Below are positions 18,217 through 28,225 of a stretch of DNA of 64,000 nucleotides, piece after piece. Origin of the DNA: Reinekea sp. G2M2-21 (lineage in GTDB: Bacteria; Pseudomonadota; Gammaproteobacteria; Pseudomonadales; Natronospirillaceae); NCBI RefSeq assembly GCF_015687175.1, contig NZ_JADPQG010000001.1, positions 1,612,001-1,676,000 on the forward strand, written 5' to 3'. Below the pieces are notes generated by a model. It was not told the DNA's origin, did no database searches, and worked only from the letters and a program-made list of their open reading frames with translations. Position numbers and translations under genes: made by a program. Position 1 is the first letter of the stretch, and each line of letters begins with the position of its first letter.

Positions 18217-19701
18217 TTACTCCGCAATCGCCTGCACACCCTTAACAGCCTTACACCATCCGCTATAGAGACGCTCAGCAGCCATAGTCGACATTGTGGA
18301 CTCGAATTGGGATTCACAACGCCAAATGTCTTTCAGCGTATCTAGAGAGGGGTATACGCCGAGTTGCAAGCCTGCCAAAAAAGCAACGCCTAACGCAGTT
18401 GTTTCCGTCACTTCGGGTCTATCCACCCGAATATTCAGAATATCAGCCAAAAACTGCATAGCCCAATCATTAACCACCATGCCGCCGTCAACGCGCAAAC
18501 CTTTAAGCTGAACGACTCCGTCTTTGCGCATCGCTTCAACAAGATCCCGTGTCTGGTAACCCACACTTTGCAATCCTGCCGTTACGATTGCAGCAGGTCC
18601 TGTATCGCGCGTCATGCCCACGATAGCGCCACGGGCATTGGGGTTCCAATAGGGCGCCCCTAAACCGGTAAAGGCCGGCACCAGGTAAACGCCCTGCTCC
18701 GGCCCCGTCTGGGCTGCCATATCGCTGGACTCGCGCGCATGCTGAATCAACCCAATACCATCCCGCAGCCACTGCATGGTTGCACCAGCCATAAAAATAC
18801 TGCCTTCCAAGGCATAGGTGGTTTCACCATTTAGCCGATACCCGACCGTGGTCAGCAGTTTGTTTGCTGAAAGCAAAGGCGACTGACCCGTATTCACAAT
18901 CATGAAACAACCGGTTCCATAAGTACTCTTGATCATGCCTGGGTCAAAACAAGCCTGTCCGAATAGGGCTGCCTGTTGATCACCGGCAATTCCGGCGATA
19001 GGCAAGCTCCTGCCAAACCATTTAGATGTTGTCGTGCCGAAATCGGCGGCGCAATCCAAGACCTCAGGCAGCATATTTTTGGGGATATCAAACTGATATA
19101 GAAGCTCATCGTCCCATTGCTGTGAATTGATGTTAAATAACAGTGTTCTGGATGCATTCGTCGCATCCGTCGCATGTCGCTCTCCATCGGTGAGGCGCCA
19201 CAATAAAAAACTATCTACGGTGCCAAATAATAAACGCCCCTGCTCGGCTTTATGTCTCGCGCCGGGGACATTTTCCAAAATCCAACGCACCTTGGTCCCT
19301 GAGAAATAGGGGTCCAAAAGCAATCCCGTTTTACCGGCGACAACCGTCTCAATGCCCTGAGCTTTCAACTGCTTACAGTAATCGGAAGTACGCCGATCCT
19401 GCCAGACAATGGCATTATAAATTGGCTTCCCAGTCTGCTTATCCCAGACAATCGTGGTTTCACGCTGATTGGTAATACCAATGCCAATGACGTCGTTTTT
19501 ATCTACCCGTTCAAGAACCTTACGACACACCGAAAGAGTGCTTGACCAGATATCTTCCGGATCGTGTTCAACCCAACCATTTTTGGGGAATATCTGTCTG
19601 AATTCCTGCTGTTCGCTTGCGACTGTTTTACCACTGAGATCGAACAGAATCGCCCGGGAACTGGTGGTTCCCTGATCAATAGCGAGAATCATTTGAGTCA
19701 T
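18217..19701 (-). CDS. glpK: Glycerol kinase
   Basis: FGGY-family kinase of 494 residues that converts glycerol to sn-glycerol-3-phosphate with ATP. The phosphate-1 motif [13 protein letters not shown] is at residues 7-19. The FGGY signatures [27 protein letters not shown] and the C-terminal [16 protein letters not shown] are all intact, and length is normal. The usual partners glpF, glpD and glpR are absent. The gene is divergent from the alpha-galactoside transport genes and ends at a clear terminator. Identification is secure, and no regulator site was recognised upstream. Confidence 0.96.
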   Translation of the reverse strand: MTQMILAIDQGTTSSRAILFDLSGKTVASEQQEFRQIFPKNGWVEHDPEDIWSSTLSVCRKVLERVDKNDVIGIGITNQRETTIVWDKQTGKPIYNAIVWQDRRTSDYCKQLKAQGIETVVAGKTGLLLDPYFSGTKVRWILENVPGARHKAEQGRLLFGTVDSFLLWRLTDGERHATDATNASRTLLFNINSQQWDDELLYQFDIPKNMLPEVLDCAADFGTTTSKWFGRSLPIAGIAGDQQAALFGQACFDPGMIKSTYGTGCFMIVNTGQSPLLSANKLLTTVGYRLNGETTYALEGSIFMAGATMQWLRDGIGLIQHARESSDMAAQTGPEQGVYLVPAFTGLGAPYWNPNARGAIVGMTRDTGPAAIVTAGLQSVGYQTRDLVEAMRKDGVVQLKGLRVDGGMVVNDWAMQFLADILNIRVDRPEVTETTALGVAFLAGLQLGVYPSLDTLKDIWRCESQFESTMSTMAAERLYSGWCKAVKGVQAIAE

Positions 19702-19764
19702 TCGTGCGCTCCATTTTCTTATTTTTTTCTAAATTTCCCGATAGGTTACTACCTGCCTGCCCTG

Positions 19765-19780
19765 TTCGACAAACGTCGAA
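19765..19780. promoter_or_regulatory. Inverted repeat in the glpK / alpha-galactoside divergent region
   Basis: TTCGACAAACGTCGAA is a perfect 6-bp inverted repeat with a 4-base centre, 64 bases upstream of glpK and 144 bases upstream of the permease start. It could be an operator for either side. No matching regulator gene is in the window. Confidence 0.3.
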
Positions 19781-19923
19781 TGGCCGAATCTCCGATCGTG
19801 ATGGATCCGACCCACGCAAACAGGCTGATAAAAATCTTTTTGAAGAAATTCTTGAAAACGTTACCAAGGCTATCCATAATGAACCAAAGCCTACGCAATG
19901 CCAACAATAAAAAGGCCAGCACA

Positions 19924-20805
19924 ATGCAGTCAAACAACACGCAAAACATGTCTGATAAAGCCACACCATGGCTCTTCATGGCCCCCGCAATGATTTTTTT
20001 TGCGGTCTATGTCCTCTACCCGATCATCCAGTCTATCCTCATGAGTTTTTATCAATGGGACGGCATTGGTGAGAAGGTTTTCATAGGATTTCAGAATTAC
20101 GTCGATCTTTATTATGACCCGCAGTTCTGGACCAGCCTGACCAACAACTTCCTTTGGTTAATTTTTTACATGCTGGCTGTACCCTTCGGTTTAGGCATCG
20201 CGTTATTTCTGAATCAACAGGTGTTAGGTATTCGGGCCGTTAAATCTTTGTTTTTCTTTCCGTTTGTCATCTCGCAAGTCATTGTCGGGATTGTTTTCGC
20301 GTGGTTTTACGATCCTGGTTACGGTCTTCTGCAGGATATTTTGGCGTTATTCGGTCTGGGTCCCATGCCCGTGTTGGCCGATGAAACCCTGGTCACGTAC
20401 GGCATTATCGCGGCAGGCCTGTGGCCGCAAGTGGCCTACACGATGATTCTGTTCCTAACCGGCTTGAATAACCTTAACCCTGAGCAGATTGAAGCTGCAA
20501 AGATGGATGGCGCAAAGGGTTGGACAATGCTGTGGAATGTCATTCTTCCACAGCTCAGACCAGCCACATTCATTGCAATTGTAGTGACGGTTATTGGCGC
20601 ATTGCGCTCGTTCGACCTCGTGGCATCGATGACTGCCGGTGGTCCTTATGGCAGTTCTTCCGTGTTGGCGTTTTTCATGTACGAACAGGCCATATTTAAC
20701 TACCGCATGGGTTATGGCGCTGCGATCGCGACCGTACTGTTCCTGATTATGTTGATTTATATCGCCTTCTTCCTGTGGCGAATGCTGAAAGATGAGCGAG
20801 GTTGA
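19924..20805 (+). CDS. ABC sugar transporter permease (MalF/UgpA type)
   Basis: Inner-membrane permease of 293 residues with six predicted membrane segments and the binding-protein-dependent EAA loop EAAKMDGAKGWTMLWNVILP. The protein starts at MQSNNTQ; the open frame extends far upstream through the glpK 5' end, which is not credible. Other candidate ATGs are at 19879 and 19948, and no start has a strong ribosome site. It is the first gene of a locus with a second permease, GH36 alpha-galactosidase and a binding protein, so alpha-galactosides such as melibiose or raffinose are the likely cargo. No ATP-binding subunit is encoded here. Confidence 0.88.
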   Translation: MQSNNTQNMSDKATPWLFMAPAMIFFAVYVLYPIIQSILMSFYQWDGIGEKVFIGFQNYVDLYYDPQFWTSLTNNFLWLIFYMLAVPFGLGIALFLNQQVLGIRAVKSLFFFPFVISQVIVGIVFAWFYDPGYGLLQDILALFGLGPMPVLADETLVTYGIIAAGLWPQVAYTMILFLTGLNNLNPEQIEAAKMDGAKGWTMLWNVILPQLRPATFIAIVVTVIGALRSFDLVASMTAGGPYGSSSVLAFFMYEQAIFNYRMGYGAAIATVLFLIMLIYIAFFLWRMLKDERG

Positions 20806-20810
20806 TCACG

Positions 20811-21662
20811 ATGTTTCCAACACCTATTGCCCAAACAAAACCGCTGACGCAGATCAGCTATAAAATCGCACTGCCGCTATCCATTATTCTTTGGCTTTTA
20901 CCCTTGGCGGCTATCTTGATGACCTCCGTTCGCTCGATGGGTGACATCAATGCCGGTAACTATTGGGGTTTACCAACCGAATGGAATATTGTTGAAAACT
21001 ACACTTCCGTCTTTGCCAATACGGCCATGGGGCGCTATTTGTTGAACAGCATCTTGGTGACCCTTCCGGTCATGGTGGGTTCCGTATTTCTGGCCACTCT
21101 CGCAGGGTTTGCATTGGCGAAATTTAAATTCCGCGGCAACCTGGCGATTTTTGCGATGTTTATCGGTGGCAATTTTGTGCCGTTTCAGATTTTGATGATT
21201 CCGGTACGTGACCTGACAATATCCATGGGGCTTTATGACACCGTATGGGCATTAATTATCTTTCACATCGCCTTTCAGACCGGCTTTTGCACTCTTTTTA
21301 TGAGGAATTTCATCGTCGGCATTCCTGATGAACTGCTGGAAAGTTGCCGACTAGAAGGCGCCAGTGAATGGAAAATCTTCTACACCATTATCCTGCCGCT
21401 AACGCGCCCGGCTCTCGCTGCTTTGGCGGTACTTATTTTCACCTTCGTCTGGAACGATTATTTCTGGGCATTGGTTCTGGTGCAATCCGATGAAGTCCGC
21501 CCAGTCACCGCCGGCATTAGTGCCTTACGCGGACAATGGCTGGCATCTTGGAACCTGATTTCCGCTGGCTCTGTTGTTGCGGCGCTACCGCCGGTCATCC
21601 TGTTTTTTGCTATGCAGAAGCATTTCATCGCAGGCTTAACATTGGGCGCGACAAAGGGTTAA
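20811..21662 (+). CDS. ABC sugar transporter permease (MalG/UgpE type)
   Basis: Second inner-membrane permease, 283 residues with six predicted segments and the EAA-type loop ESCRLEGASEWKIFYTIILPLTRP. It pairs with the preceding permease. The ATG at 20811 is chosen because GAGGT lies 8 bases before it; a TTG at 20802 overlapping the previous stop is the alternative. It ends 3 bases before the alpha-galactosidase, indicating one transcript. Substrate assignment follows from the neighbouring GH36 enzyme. Confidence 0.9.
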   Translation: MFPTPIAQTKPLTQISYKIALPLSIILWLLPLAAILMTSVRSMGDINAGNYWGLPTEWNIVENYTSVFANTAMGRYLLNSILVTLPVMVGSVFLATLAGFALAKFKFRGNLAIFAMFIGGNFVPFQILMIPVRDLTISMGLYDTVWALIIFHIAFQTGFCTLFMRNFIVGIPDELLESCRLEGASEWKIFYTIILPLTRPALAALAVLIFTFVWNDYFWALVLVQSDEVRPVTAGISALRGQWLASWNLISAGSVVAALPPVILFFAMQKHFIAGLTLGATKG

Positions 21663-21665
21663 TTC

Positions 21666-23774
21666 ATGCGAGTGATTCACACGAAGTCCGTCAGTTTAGT
21701 GATTGCAGAACAGAACCAAACGCCAGCCATTGTTTATATAGGTCGACGTTTGGAACAGCCTTTGCTGGAATCGTCTTTGACGACTTTAATGCAAAGAGCC
21801 ATTCCGCAGGGTGGTTTAGATGAGGCGGCGCAACTGACGATCGCATCAAGCTTTGCAGACCCAACTTTTTTAAACCCGGCCTTGCAGATTCATCAACAAG
21901 GGAAAGCCTGGGCGCCACAGTGGCAACTGCAGGAAAATGAAGCGACAGAAAGCTCGGTTCAATACAAGCTCGCTGACAGTAAATCTGGACTGGTCTTGTC
22001 CTGGCATTTGATCGCCGATGCCCAAAACGACGTGTTTACGATTGAAACCAGTCTGGAAAACAAAGGCAGTCATAACATCAGTTTGCAACAATGGTTAACG
22101 ACTCTGCCAATCCCTCAGCAGCTTGACACCGTTACCAGCTTTACGGGTCGCTGGATACATGAATTCCAGCCTCAGCAGCAACCGCTGTCGTTTGGCAGTA
22201 TTGAATTCAGTAACTGGAAAGGACGAACGTCTCACGATCACTTCCCTGGCTTGCTCCTCGGTAGCCAACGAACCGATTTTACACACGGAGAATGCTTTGC
22301 ATTTCATCTGGGCTGGAGTGGTAATCACCAGCAACGCGTTGAACGAAGTCAAAGCGGCCAATGCCAATATCAGGCAGGTATTGCGCTAATGCCCGGTGAA
22401 GTCGAATTAGCGCCGGGCGACCAATTCAGCGCCGTGCCATTGTTTTTCACCTACGCCACTAATGGCTTCGCAGGTGTTGCCGAACGGTTTCAGCCTTTCG
22501 TCCGCGATAACATTTTGTCGTTTCCAAACGCGACCCCCCGACCGGTCCACATCAACACCTGGGAAGCACTCTATTTCAACCATGAGCAAACCGAACTGGA
22601 TTCACTTGCCGCCGCTGCCGAGCATTGCGGTGTAGAACGCTACGTACTGGACGATGGTTGGTTTTCAGGTCGCCGTGATGACACCGCTGGGCTTGGTGAC
22701 TGGGTTGTTGATGAATCCATCTACCCCAACGGTTTACATCCGTTAAAAACCACGTTGAAAAAACATAACCTCGGCTTTGGATTGTGGTTTGAACCGGAAA
22801 TGGTCAATAAAAATTCTCAGCTTCATCGTTCGCATCCAGATTGGGTGCTGCAATTGCCCGGGCAGCAACAAGCTTCCGGACGCAATCAATGGGTATTGGA
22901 TATCACCCGTCCAGAAGTACAGGATTATCTTTACAAGCAAATAACCGACATCCTGCGCGACTACCCCGTTGAATACATCAAATGGGACATGAACCGAGAT
23001 TTACTGCAAGCTGGCGACCATCAGGGTAAGCCGGTCTACTACCATTACGTGAGGAGTCTTTATCGACTATTGGACCGTATTCGCAAAGCCTATCCGCTGG
23101 TTGAGATCGAATCCTGTGCTTCCGGAGGCGGCCGCATGGATTACGGTATTTTAAAATACACCCACCGATTCTGGCTGAGTGACTGCAACGACGCCAACGA
23201 AAGGCAAATCATGCAACAGTGGGCAAGCCTGTTCTTCCCCGCTGAAGTTTTGGGCAGTCATATTGGTCCAACAAAAAGCCACACCACATCTCGTTCACAC
23301 GCGTTAAATGTGCGCGCCGGAACGGCACTGTTTGGTCACCTGGGTATTGAATGGGATATTCGCCAAGCGAATGAATCGGAACAAGCGCAATTGGTTCAAC
23401 TTGTATCGTTATATAAAGATTTACGCAATACCCTGCACCAGGGTATTCGCAGGCCAATGGCCGGTGCGGATAAACATCAGATAGCGTTCAGTGTCACGCA
23501 TGGCGACACCATGCTAATCAGTATTTTTCAACAGAAAATGCCAGAGTTTTCAGTTCCGGCACCTTTGCGTATTCCTGGTTTGAATAACGCCCGTCATTAC
23601 GCAATTGACATACTGATCGAAGCCGAACAGACGGGACATTTGATGAAACGCAAACCAAGTTGGATGCACAATCGAACCAAGGTATTTTCTGGTGAACAGT
23701 TAATGCGGTTTGGGTTACCACTGCCAGTTATGGATCCCGAATCCCTGCTGGTATTGCAACTGACCGACTGCTGA
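21666..23774 (+). CDS. GH36 alpha-galactosidase
   Basis: Cytoplasmic retaining alpha-galactosidase of 702 residues that releases galactose from melibiose, raffinose or stachyose. The nucleophile motif YIKWDMNRDL is at about residue 441 and the acid/base Asp is in RFWLSDCND at about 506; the substrate-binding SCASGGGRMD lies between. The N-terminal beta-supersandwich and the length match the bacterial RafA/AgaR type. No signal peptide is seen, so the sugar must enter by the adjoining ABC transporter. It is 3 bases downstream of the second permease. Confidence 0.93.
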   Translation: MRVIHTKSVSLVIAEQNQTPAIVYIGRRLEQPLLESSLTTLMQRAIPQGGLDEAAQLTIASSFADPTFLNPALQIHQQGKAWAPQWQLQENEATESSVQYKLADSKSGLVLSWHLIADAQNDVFTIETSLENKGSHNISLQQWLTTLPIPQQLDTVTSFTGRWIHEFQPQQQPLSFGSIEFSNWKGRTSHDHFPGLLLGSQRTDFTHGECFAFHLGWSGNHQQRVERSQSGQCQYQAGIALMPGEVELAPGDQFSAVPLFFTYATNGFAGVAERFQPFVRDNILSFPNATPRPVHINTWEALYFNHEQTELDSLAAAAEHCGVERYVLDDGWFSGRRDDTAGLGDWVVDESIYPNGLHPLKTTLKKHNLGFGLWFEPEMVNKNSQLHRSHPDWVLQLPGQQQASGRNQWVLDITRPEVQDYLYKQITDILRDYPVEYIKWDMNRDLLQAGDHQGKPVYYHYVRSLYRLLDRIRKAYPLVEIESCASGGGRMDYGILKYTHRFWLSDCNDANERQIMQQWASLFFPAEVLGSHIGPTKSHTTSRSHALNVRAGTALFGHLGIEWDIRQANESEQAQLVQLVSLYKDLRNTLHQGIRRPMAGADKHQIAFSVTHGDTMLISIFQQKMPEFSVPAPLRIPGLNNARHYAIDILIEAEQTGHLMKRKPSWMHNRTKVFSGEQLMRFGLPLPVMDPESLLVLQLTDC

Positions 23775-23955
23775 AGAATGCATCAAGTTACCTAAATTGG
23801 TGGTTTGATACATAAGTGTTTGGTCGACAGATCGGACAGCCTTTGGGTTTTGGAAATCCCATAAAAATTTCCAGAAACCGCTCTGGCACTGCACCCTTGC
23901 ATGGCTGAGTAGTAAAAAATAATTCGTCACAAAACAATTAAAGAAGGACGATACT

Positions 23956-25173
23956 ATGACCCTTAAAAAACTCCTTACCGCCGGTGCGTTGACCGCAGCC
24001 ATGGCCACACAGTCATTCGCGGGCACGCTGGTCATTAACTCCAACCAATCGGATCCAGCGCCTAAAAAAGCCTGGGCTGAAATGATTGCGCAGTTTGAAG
24101 CGGAAAACCCAGACATCACCGTCAAGGTGAATGAATACGACCACGAAGGTTATAAAAGCGCCATTCGTAACTGGCTGGTAACTTCACCACCAGATATCGT
24201 GTATTGGTTCGCTGGCAACCGAATGAAGTACTTCGTTGATCGCGGTTTGTTTGACGACGTATCCGACGTTTGGGAATCCGAAGGTTTGAGTGACTCTATG
24301 TCTTCAACCAAAGCCTCCATGACCGTAGATGGCAAGCAGTACGGTGTACCTTACAGCTACTATCAATGGGGTATTTATTACAACAAGAATTTGTTTGATG
24401 AATACGGATTGTCTGAACCAAAAACGTGGGATGAATTTCTCGCTGTTTGTGAAACGTTGAAGTCGAATGGCGTTACGCCAATCACCATCGGTACCAAGTA
24501 CTTGTGGACTGCTGCAGGCTGGTTCGACTACCTGAACATGCGGACCAACGGCTTGAAATATCACATTAATTTGATGGATGGCAAAATTCCTTACACCGAT
24601 GCTGGTGTCCGAAAGACATTTGCCAACTGGCGCCAATTGATCGACGGCGGTTATTTCCTGGAGAACCACGCGTCTTACAGTTGGCAGGAAGCTCAACCAC
24701 CTATGTTCAATGGCGAAGCTGCGATGTATTTGATGGGTAACTTCCTGACGCCAAACTTCCCAGACAACATCGAGTTCGACTTCTTCCAGTTCCCGGTAAT
24801 CGATCCGAGTGTTGGTATGTTTGAAGATGCGCCGACCGATACGGTGCACATTCCAGCGCGAGCGAAAAACAAAACCGACGCACGTCGTTTCCTGGCGTTT
24901 ATCTCATCACCTGAGAACCAAACAAAAGTCAATCAAGTGCTGAATCAATTGCCACCGAACAAGAACGCGAAGTCGGCTGACAATAAGTTCTTAAACCAAG
25001 GCAATGTGATGCTAGGTGCGGCAGATGGAACAGCGCAGTTCTATGACCGCGACACAGACCCAGCCATGGCTTCTGAAGGCATGAAAGGCTTCCAGGAATT
25101 CATGGTAAATCCAGATCGTCTGGACAAAATTCTGGAGAATCTGGAACGGGTACGTCAACGTGTATTTCGTTAA
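23956..25173 (+). CDS. ABC transporter sugar-binding protein (family 1)
   Basis: Periplasmic binding protein of 405 residues with a Sec signal peptide (MTLKKLLTAGALTAAMATQSFA, cleavage after about residue 22). ITVKVNEYDHEGYKSAIRNW and IVYWFAGNR are typical of the cluster that captures oligosaccharides. It follows the alpha-galactosidase after 181 bases, with its own ribosome site AGAAGGA, and ends at a strong terminator. Placing the binding protein last, behind a leader-like gap, is unusual and may allow a separate promoter or mRNA stabilisation for high expression. Confidence 0.92.
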   Translation: MTLKKLLTAGALTAAMATQSFAGTLVINSNQSDPAPKKAWAEMIAQFEAENPDITVKVNEYDHEGYKSAIRNWLVTSPPDIVYWFAGNRMKYFVDRGLFDDVSDVWESEGLSDSMSSTKASMTVDGKQYGVPYSYYQWGIYYNKNLFDEYGLSEPKTWDEFLAVCETLKSNGVTPITIGTKYLWTAAGWFDYLNMRTNGLKYHINLMDGKIPYTDAGVRKTFANWRQLIDGGYFLENHASYSWQEAQPPMFNGEAAMYLMGNFLTPNFPDNIEFDFFQFPVIDPSVGMFEDAPTDTVHIPARAKNKTDARRFLAFISSPENQTKVNQVLNQLPPNKNAKSADNKFLNQGNVMLGAADGTAQFYDRDTDPAMASEGMKGFQEFMVNPDRLDKILENLERVRQRVFR

Positions 25174-25194
25174 TGTATTTTTGGTAAACAAATG

Positions 25195-25219
25195 AAAGGT
25201 GGCTTCGGCCACCTTTTTT
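25195..25219 (+). terminator. Terminator of the alpha-galactoside locus
   Basis: AAAGGTGGC-TTCG-GCCACCTTT with a UUCG tetraloop and a six-T tract lies 22 bases after the binding-protein stop. Confidence 0.92.
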
Positions 25220-25289
25220 CACCAGTCAATGTTGCGGTCTATATGGTTCTTAACGAAAGTCCAATATCCATGGCGCTTCAATAAGCGTT

Positions 25290-26318
25290 TCAATCACCTT
25301 GAACGATCAGTTTTTTGCCAAGCCGACTCGACTCAATTGCCAGCTCAATTAACTCTATGACCTGAATGGATTCTTCAATAGGCACCGGCGCTTGTGCCGA
25401 CTCCAGAATGGCTTGCCCCAATTGATGCCAGAAAACACCATAATTGCCGGGCTTAGTCGGAACCAGTTTACTGCCCGATTCCTGATATAAAATACCCCAT
25501 GAATCTTCCGACTCTTGCCCCCAACGGTCATCCAACACATCAGCGCCATTTTTCAGGTCTTGCTCCTGAACGTCCAGACCGTATTTTAAATAACTGCCGC
25601 CCGTCCCCTCCAAGGTAAATCGGTTATTGGGTCCGGGTTGAAAAGAACTGCTACCGAGATGAACCTGCTTATCTGGATATTCTAACCAAATTTCAAAATT
25701 ATCATCGACATCTGACCCTTCCCGAAGAGCGCTGACATTCGCCTGAATCGCGATAGGACAACCATACAAACAAACAACTTGGTCCAGCAAGTGCGGACCG
25801 AGATCCCATAAAACACCGGCGCCTGCCCCACGTTGTTCACGCCAACGCTCACGGACAATAGGACGAAAACGATCAAAACGGCTTGTCAATCGCTTCACGT
25901 CACCGACCGCACCAGAGTCAATCAATGACCGTAACGTCAGAAAATCACCATCCCAGCGTCGGTTTTGAAAGACAACCAAATGCACGCCTTTGTCGGCAGC
26001 CAATTTAGCCAACTCAACCGCCTCATCGGATGTAAGAACAAAAGGTTTTTCAACCACAACATTCAGACCCAATGACAAGCAAAAATGCACTTGTTGGTAA
26101 TGCAAGCGATTGGGTGAGGTAATAACAACCAGTTCAATTTGGTCTGGATCCAGAAGCGACAGGTCAGTAACAACATGGCATTCCGGAAATTCCAACTTTA
26201 CGGCATCAGCTTTGCTGGACACGATACTCGTTAATTGAAAATTGGGATCTGCCTGAATGAATGGGATATGAAATGTCGAAGACGAAAACCCATAAGCGAC
26301 TACCGCTGTTCTAATCAT
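25290..26318 (-). CDS. Gfo/Idh/MocA family oxidoreductase
   Basis: NAD(P)-dependent oxidoreductase of 342 residues of the family acting on sugars and inositols. The N-terminal Rossmann strand begins VVAYGFSSSTFHIPF, with the EKP motif in VVVEKPFVLTSDEA and the catalytic-domain DLGPHLLDQ. It resembles the YdgJ/YvaA branch. The ATG at 26318 follows AGGAG by about 6 bases; an upstream ATG at 26339 lacks a site. It is convergent with the alpha-galactoside genes and divergent from the TPR gene, so it is not clearly part of either. Substrate unknown. Confidence 0.87.
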   Translation of the reverse strand: MIRTAVVAYGFSSSTFHIPFIQADPNFQLTSIVSSKADAVKLEFPECHVVTDLSLLDPDQIELVVITSPNRLHYQQVHFCLSLGLNVVVEKPFVLTSDEAVELAKLAADKGVHLVVFQNRRWDGDFLTLRSLIDSGAVGDVKRLTSRFDRFRPIVRERWREQRGAGAGVLWDLGPHLLDQVVCLYGCPIAIQANVSALREGSDVDDNFEIWLEYPDKQVHLGSSSFQPGPNNRFTLEGTGGSYLKYGLDVQEQDLKNGADVLDDRWGQESEDSWGILYQESGSKLVPTKPGNYGVFWHQLGQAILESAQAPVPIEESIQVIELIELAIESSRLGKKLIVQGD

Positions 26319-26458
26319 AAAATCTCCTCTAACATTCATTCAGCATAGCGCAGGACAAGTCATCAAATATGTAACCTAGTGTGACATAACGTTACTTGTT
26401 CCGCTGGTTGAGATCCTATACTGAAATAAGATAAAAGATTAGAAAGGCCGCCCGCAGT

Positions 26459-28225
26459 ATGACCGAAATCTCACAAGTAACATTAAGCTTTAGTAATGAC
26501 ACTCCGAACGGTTTCTGCTCAGTCTGCTTACCCGATGATATGGCTAGCCAATTTCCGTTTTTCTCCGCACTGCTTTACTTTCACAAAACCGTTAATCTAG
26601 AAGAAGACTTCAGTCTTTATCGGTTTACGCCCAATTTTGAAATGGAATTTCTATGGCAGCCGCTGCTGAGTCAAGGCAAGTTACCTTCCTATTTGGCTTT
26701 TCCGCCAGAAGTCAGCAAGGATTTTGGAAAGGTATTGGAATTGCAGGCGATCCGCATGTTGTTACAGGCTTGCCAGACCCTCAAACTGACCTATCAGATT
26801 CAGTTCTTTAAATCAGATTCGCCATCATCCGTCGTGCAAATGCTCAACCCAATCGTGCAAGGAACAGCGCCCAATAGTATGCAACTGGAGTATTTAATAG
26901 CCGCACATTGCACAGTAATCGACTATAACGTTGAGAACTATACACCAAGTATTAAATACTACAGCGAACTACTCTCCCTCAACACAGAAGATCGTACCCT
27001 ATTGGCGTTTTGGCAAAAAGATGAAGACTTTTTTGATAACCTCCACACCGTTACAGACACCATCATCGGTCGACTCTGGCAATATCAGAATCACGGCAAC
27101 TTGACGATCATCGAGACCACCGAAGACTTAATCGCAAGACATTATCTACACGCTTGTATTTCCATGCACGATGAAATCATCGTCGACCTCTCATTCACGC
27201 AAGCAGCCCGCACTCAAGCCATGAACTTGAATGCAAATCTATTGAATGCGTACGCACACATAAGGTGTAACGTGCCATTTTCGATTGCGACATTGGATGC
27301 GTTAATTGAGCAAAGCCGAGCCCCAGGATTGCATTATTGGCGAGCTTACTTACTCGCCTTTGGCCATATTATCCGGTCGTTCCATATAAAGTTTTCACTT
27401 AAGCATGAAGCACCAAGATTTACAGAAGCGCACCGGACGTTTAAAGCACTGGGCGATATTGTTGGAATTACCCGCGTTTTCCACGCACGCGCATCCTTAC
27501 TGGCCAAAAACGATCAACCGCAAGCAGCCATCAAATTGTTAACGATGTGTAAAAAAATCAGGATGTCGCTTAATGAACCCATCGGCGTAGCCCGGGTTCT
27601 GAATGGTACTGCTTACGTATACTTGCAACACGACCGCATCGAAGAATCTAAACGGAGTCACTTGGAGGCTGTAAATTACTTAACTCAAGAGCGGGCACCG
27701 GATGAACTGGCTTTTACCTACACCCTGATATCCTGGCTGTGCTTTTTGCAGGATCAATTTGCCGAAGCCATCGAATATGGCGAACAGGCACTCTCTGTCA
27801 TGCAACAATACGGCTTGCACACGCTACCGTTCCGAACAAAACCAGATATACATGCACAACTGGGTTTGTATTATCACTATTCGGACAAACAAGAGCAGGC
27901 TTTAGAACAGTCTGACTACTGTGAAGCACACAAAGTCGACTCATCGGCCACCGGCGAAATATTGCGCACTCTATTGCGGGGGCTGATTAATGACCAGCGC
28001 GGTGCTGAACACTTAGCAGACATCAGTTTTAACTATATTCCGGAATTACTGCTAGCAAATTCAGAGGTCGATTTACATCTGGAAGCACTTTATTATCGCA
28101 TCATAATGAGGCGATTTGAAAAACTCTCAGACCCATGGCGTCACAACGATATCCAACAGCGCGGATTGGCATTCTGCAAGGCTCACCATTTATCTCAAAC
28201 ACAAGGTTGGTTTGAATCTACATGA
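26459..28225 (+). CDS. Unrecognised protein with TPR-like C-terminal half
   Basis: Protein of 588 residues that I cannot assign to a named family. The first roughly 180 residues contain no signal peptide or membrane segment and look globular (LPDDMASQFPFFSALLYF). From about residue 270 the sequence is helical with TPR-like periodicity (LAKNDQPQAAIKLLTMCKKI; YVYLQHDRIEESKRSHLEAV; QDQFAEAIEYGEQALSVM), as in protein-interaction domains of MalT/Rap-type proteins. No DNA-binding motif was seen. Its TGA overlaps the ATG of the next gene (ATGA), so the two are translationally coupled and may work together. Codon use and composition are like the neighbours. Confidence 0.8.
   Translation: MTEISQVTLSFSNDTPNGFCSVCLPDDMASQFPFFSALLYFHKTVNLEEDFSLYRFTPNFEMEFLWQPLLSQGKLPSYLAFPPEVSKDFGKVLELQAIRMLLQACQTLKLTYQIQFFKSDSPSSVVQMLNPIVQGTAPNSMQLEYLIAAHCTVIDYNVENYTPSIKYYSELLSLNTEDRTLLAFWQKDEDFFDNLHTVTDTIIGRLWQYQNHGNLTIIETTEDLIARHYLHACISMHDEIIVDLSFTQAARTQAMNLNANLLNAYAHIRCNVPFSIATLDALIEQSRAPGLHYWRAYLLAFGHIIRSFHIKFSLKHEAPRFTEAHRTFKALGDIVGITRVFHARASLLAKNDQPQAAIKLLTMCKKIRMSLNEPIGVARVLNGTAYVYLQHDRIEESKRSHLEAVNYLTQERAPDELAFTYTLISWLCFLQDQFAEAIEYGEQALSVMQQYGLHTLPFRTKPDIHAQLGLYYHYSDKQEQALEQSDYCEAHKVDSSATGEILRTLLRGLINDQRGAEHLADISFNYIPELLLANSEVDLHLEALYYRIIMRRFEKLSDPWRHNDIQQRGLAFCKAHHLSQTQGWFEST

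Noticed and set aside
24304-24849. A 181-codon minus-strand frame inside the sugar-binding protein gene
   Set aside because: Shadow of a gene with clear signal peptide and family motifs.
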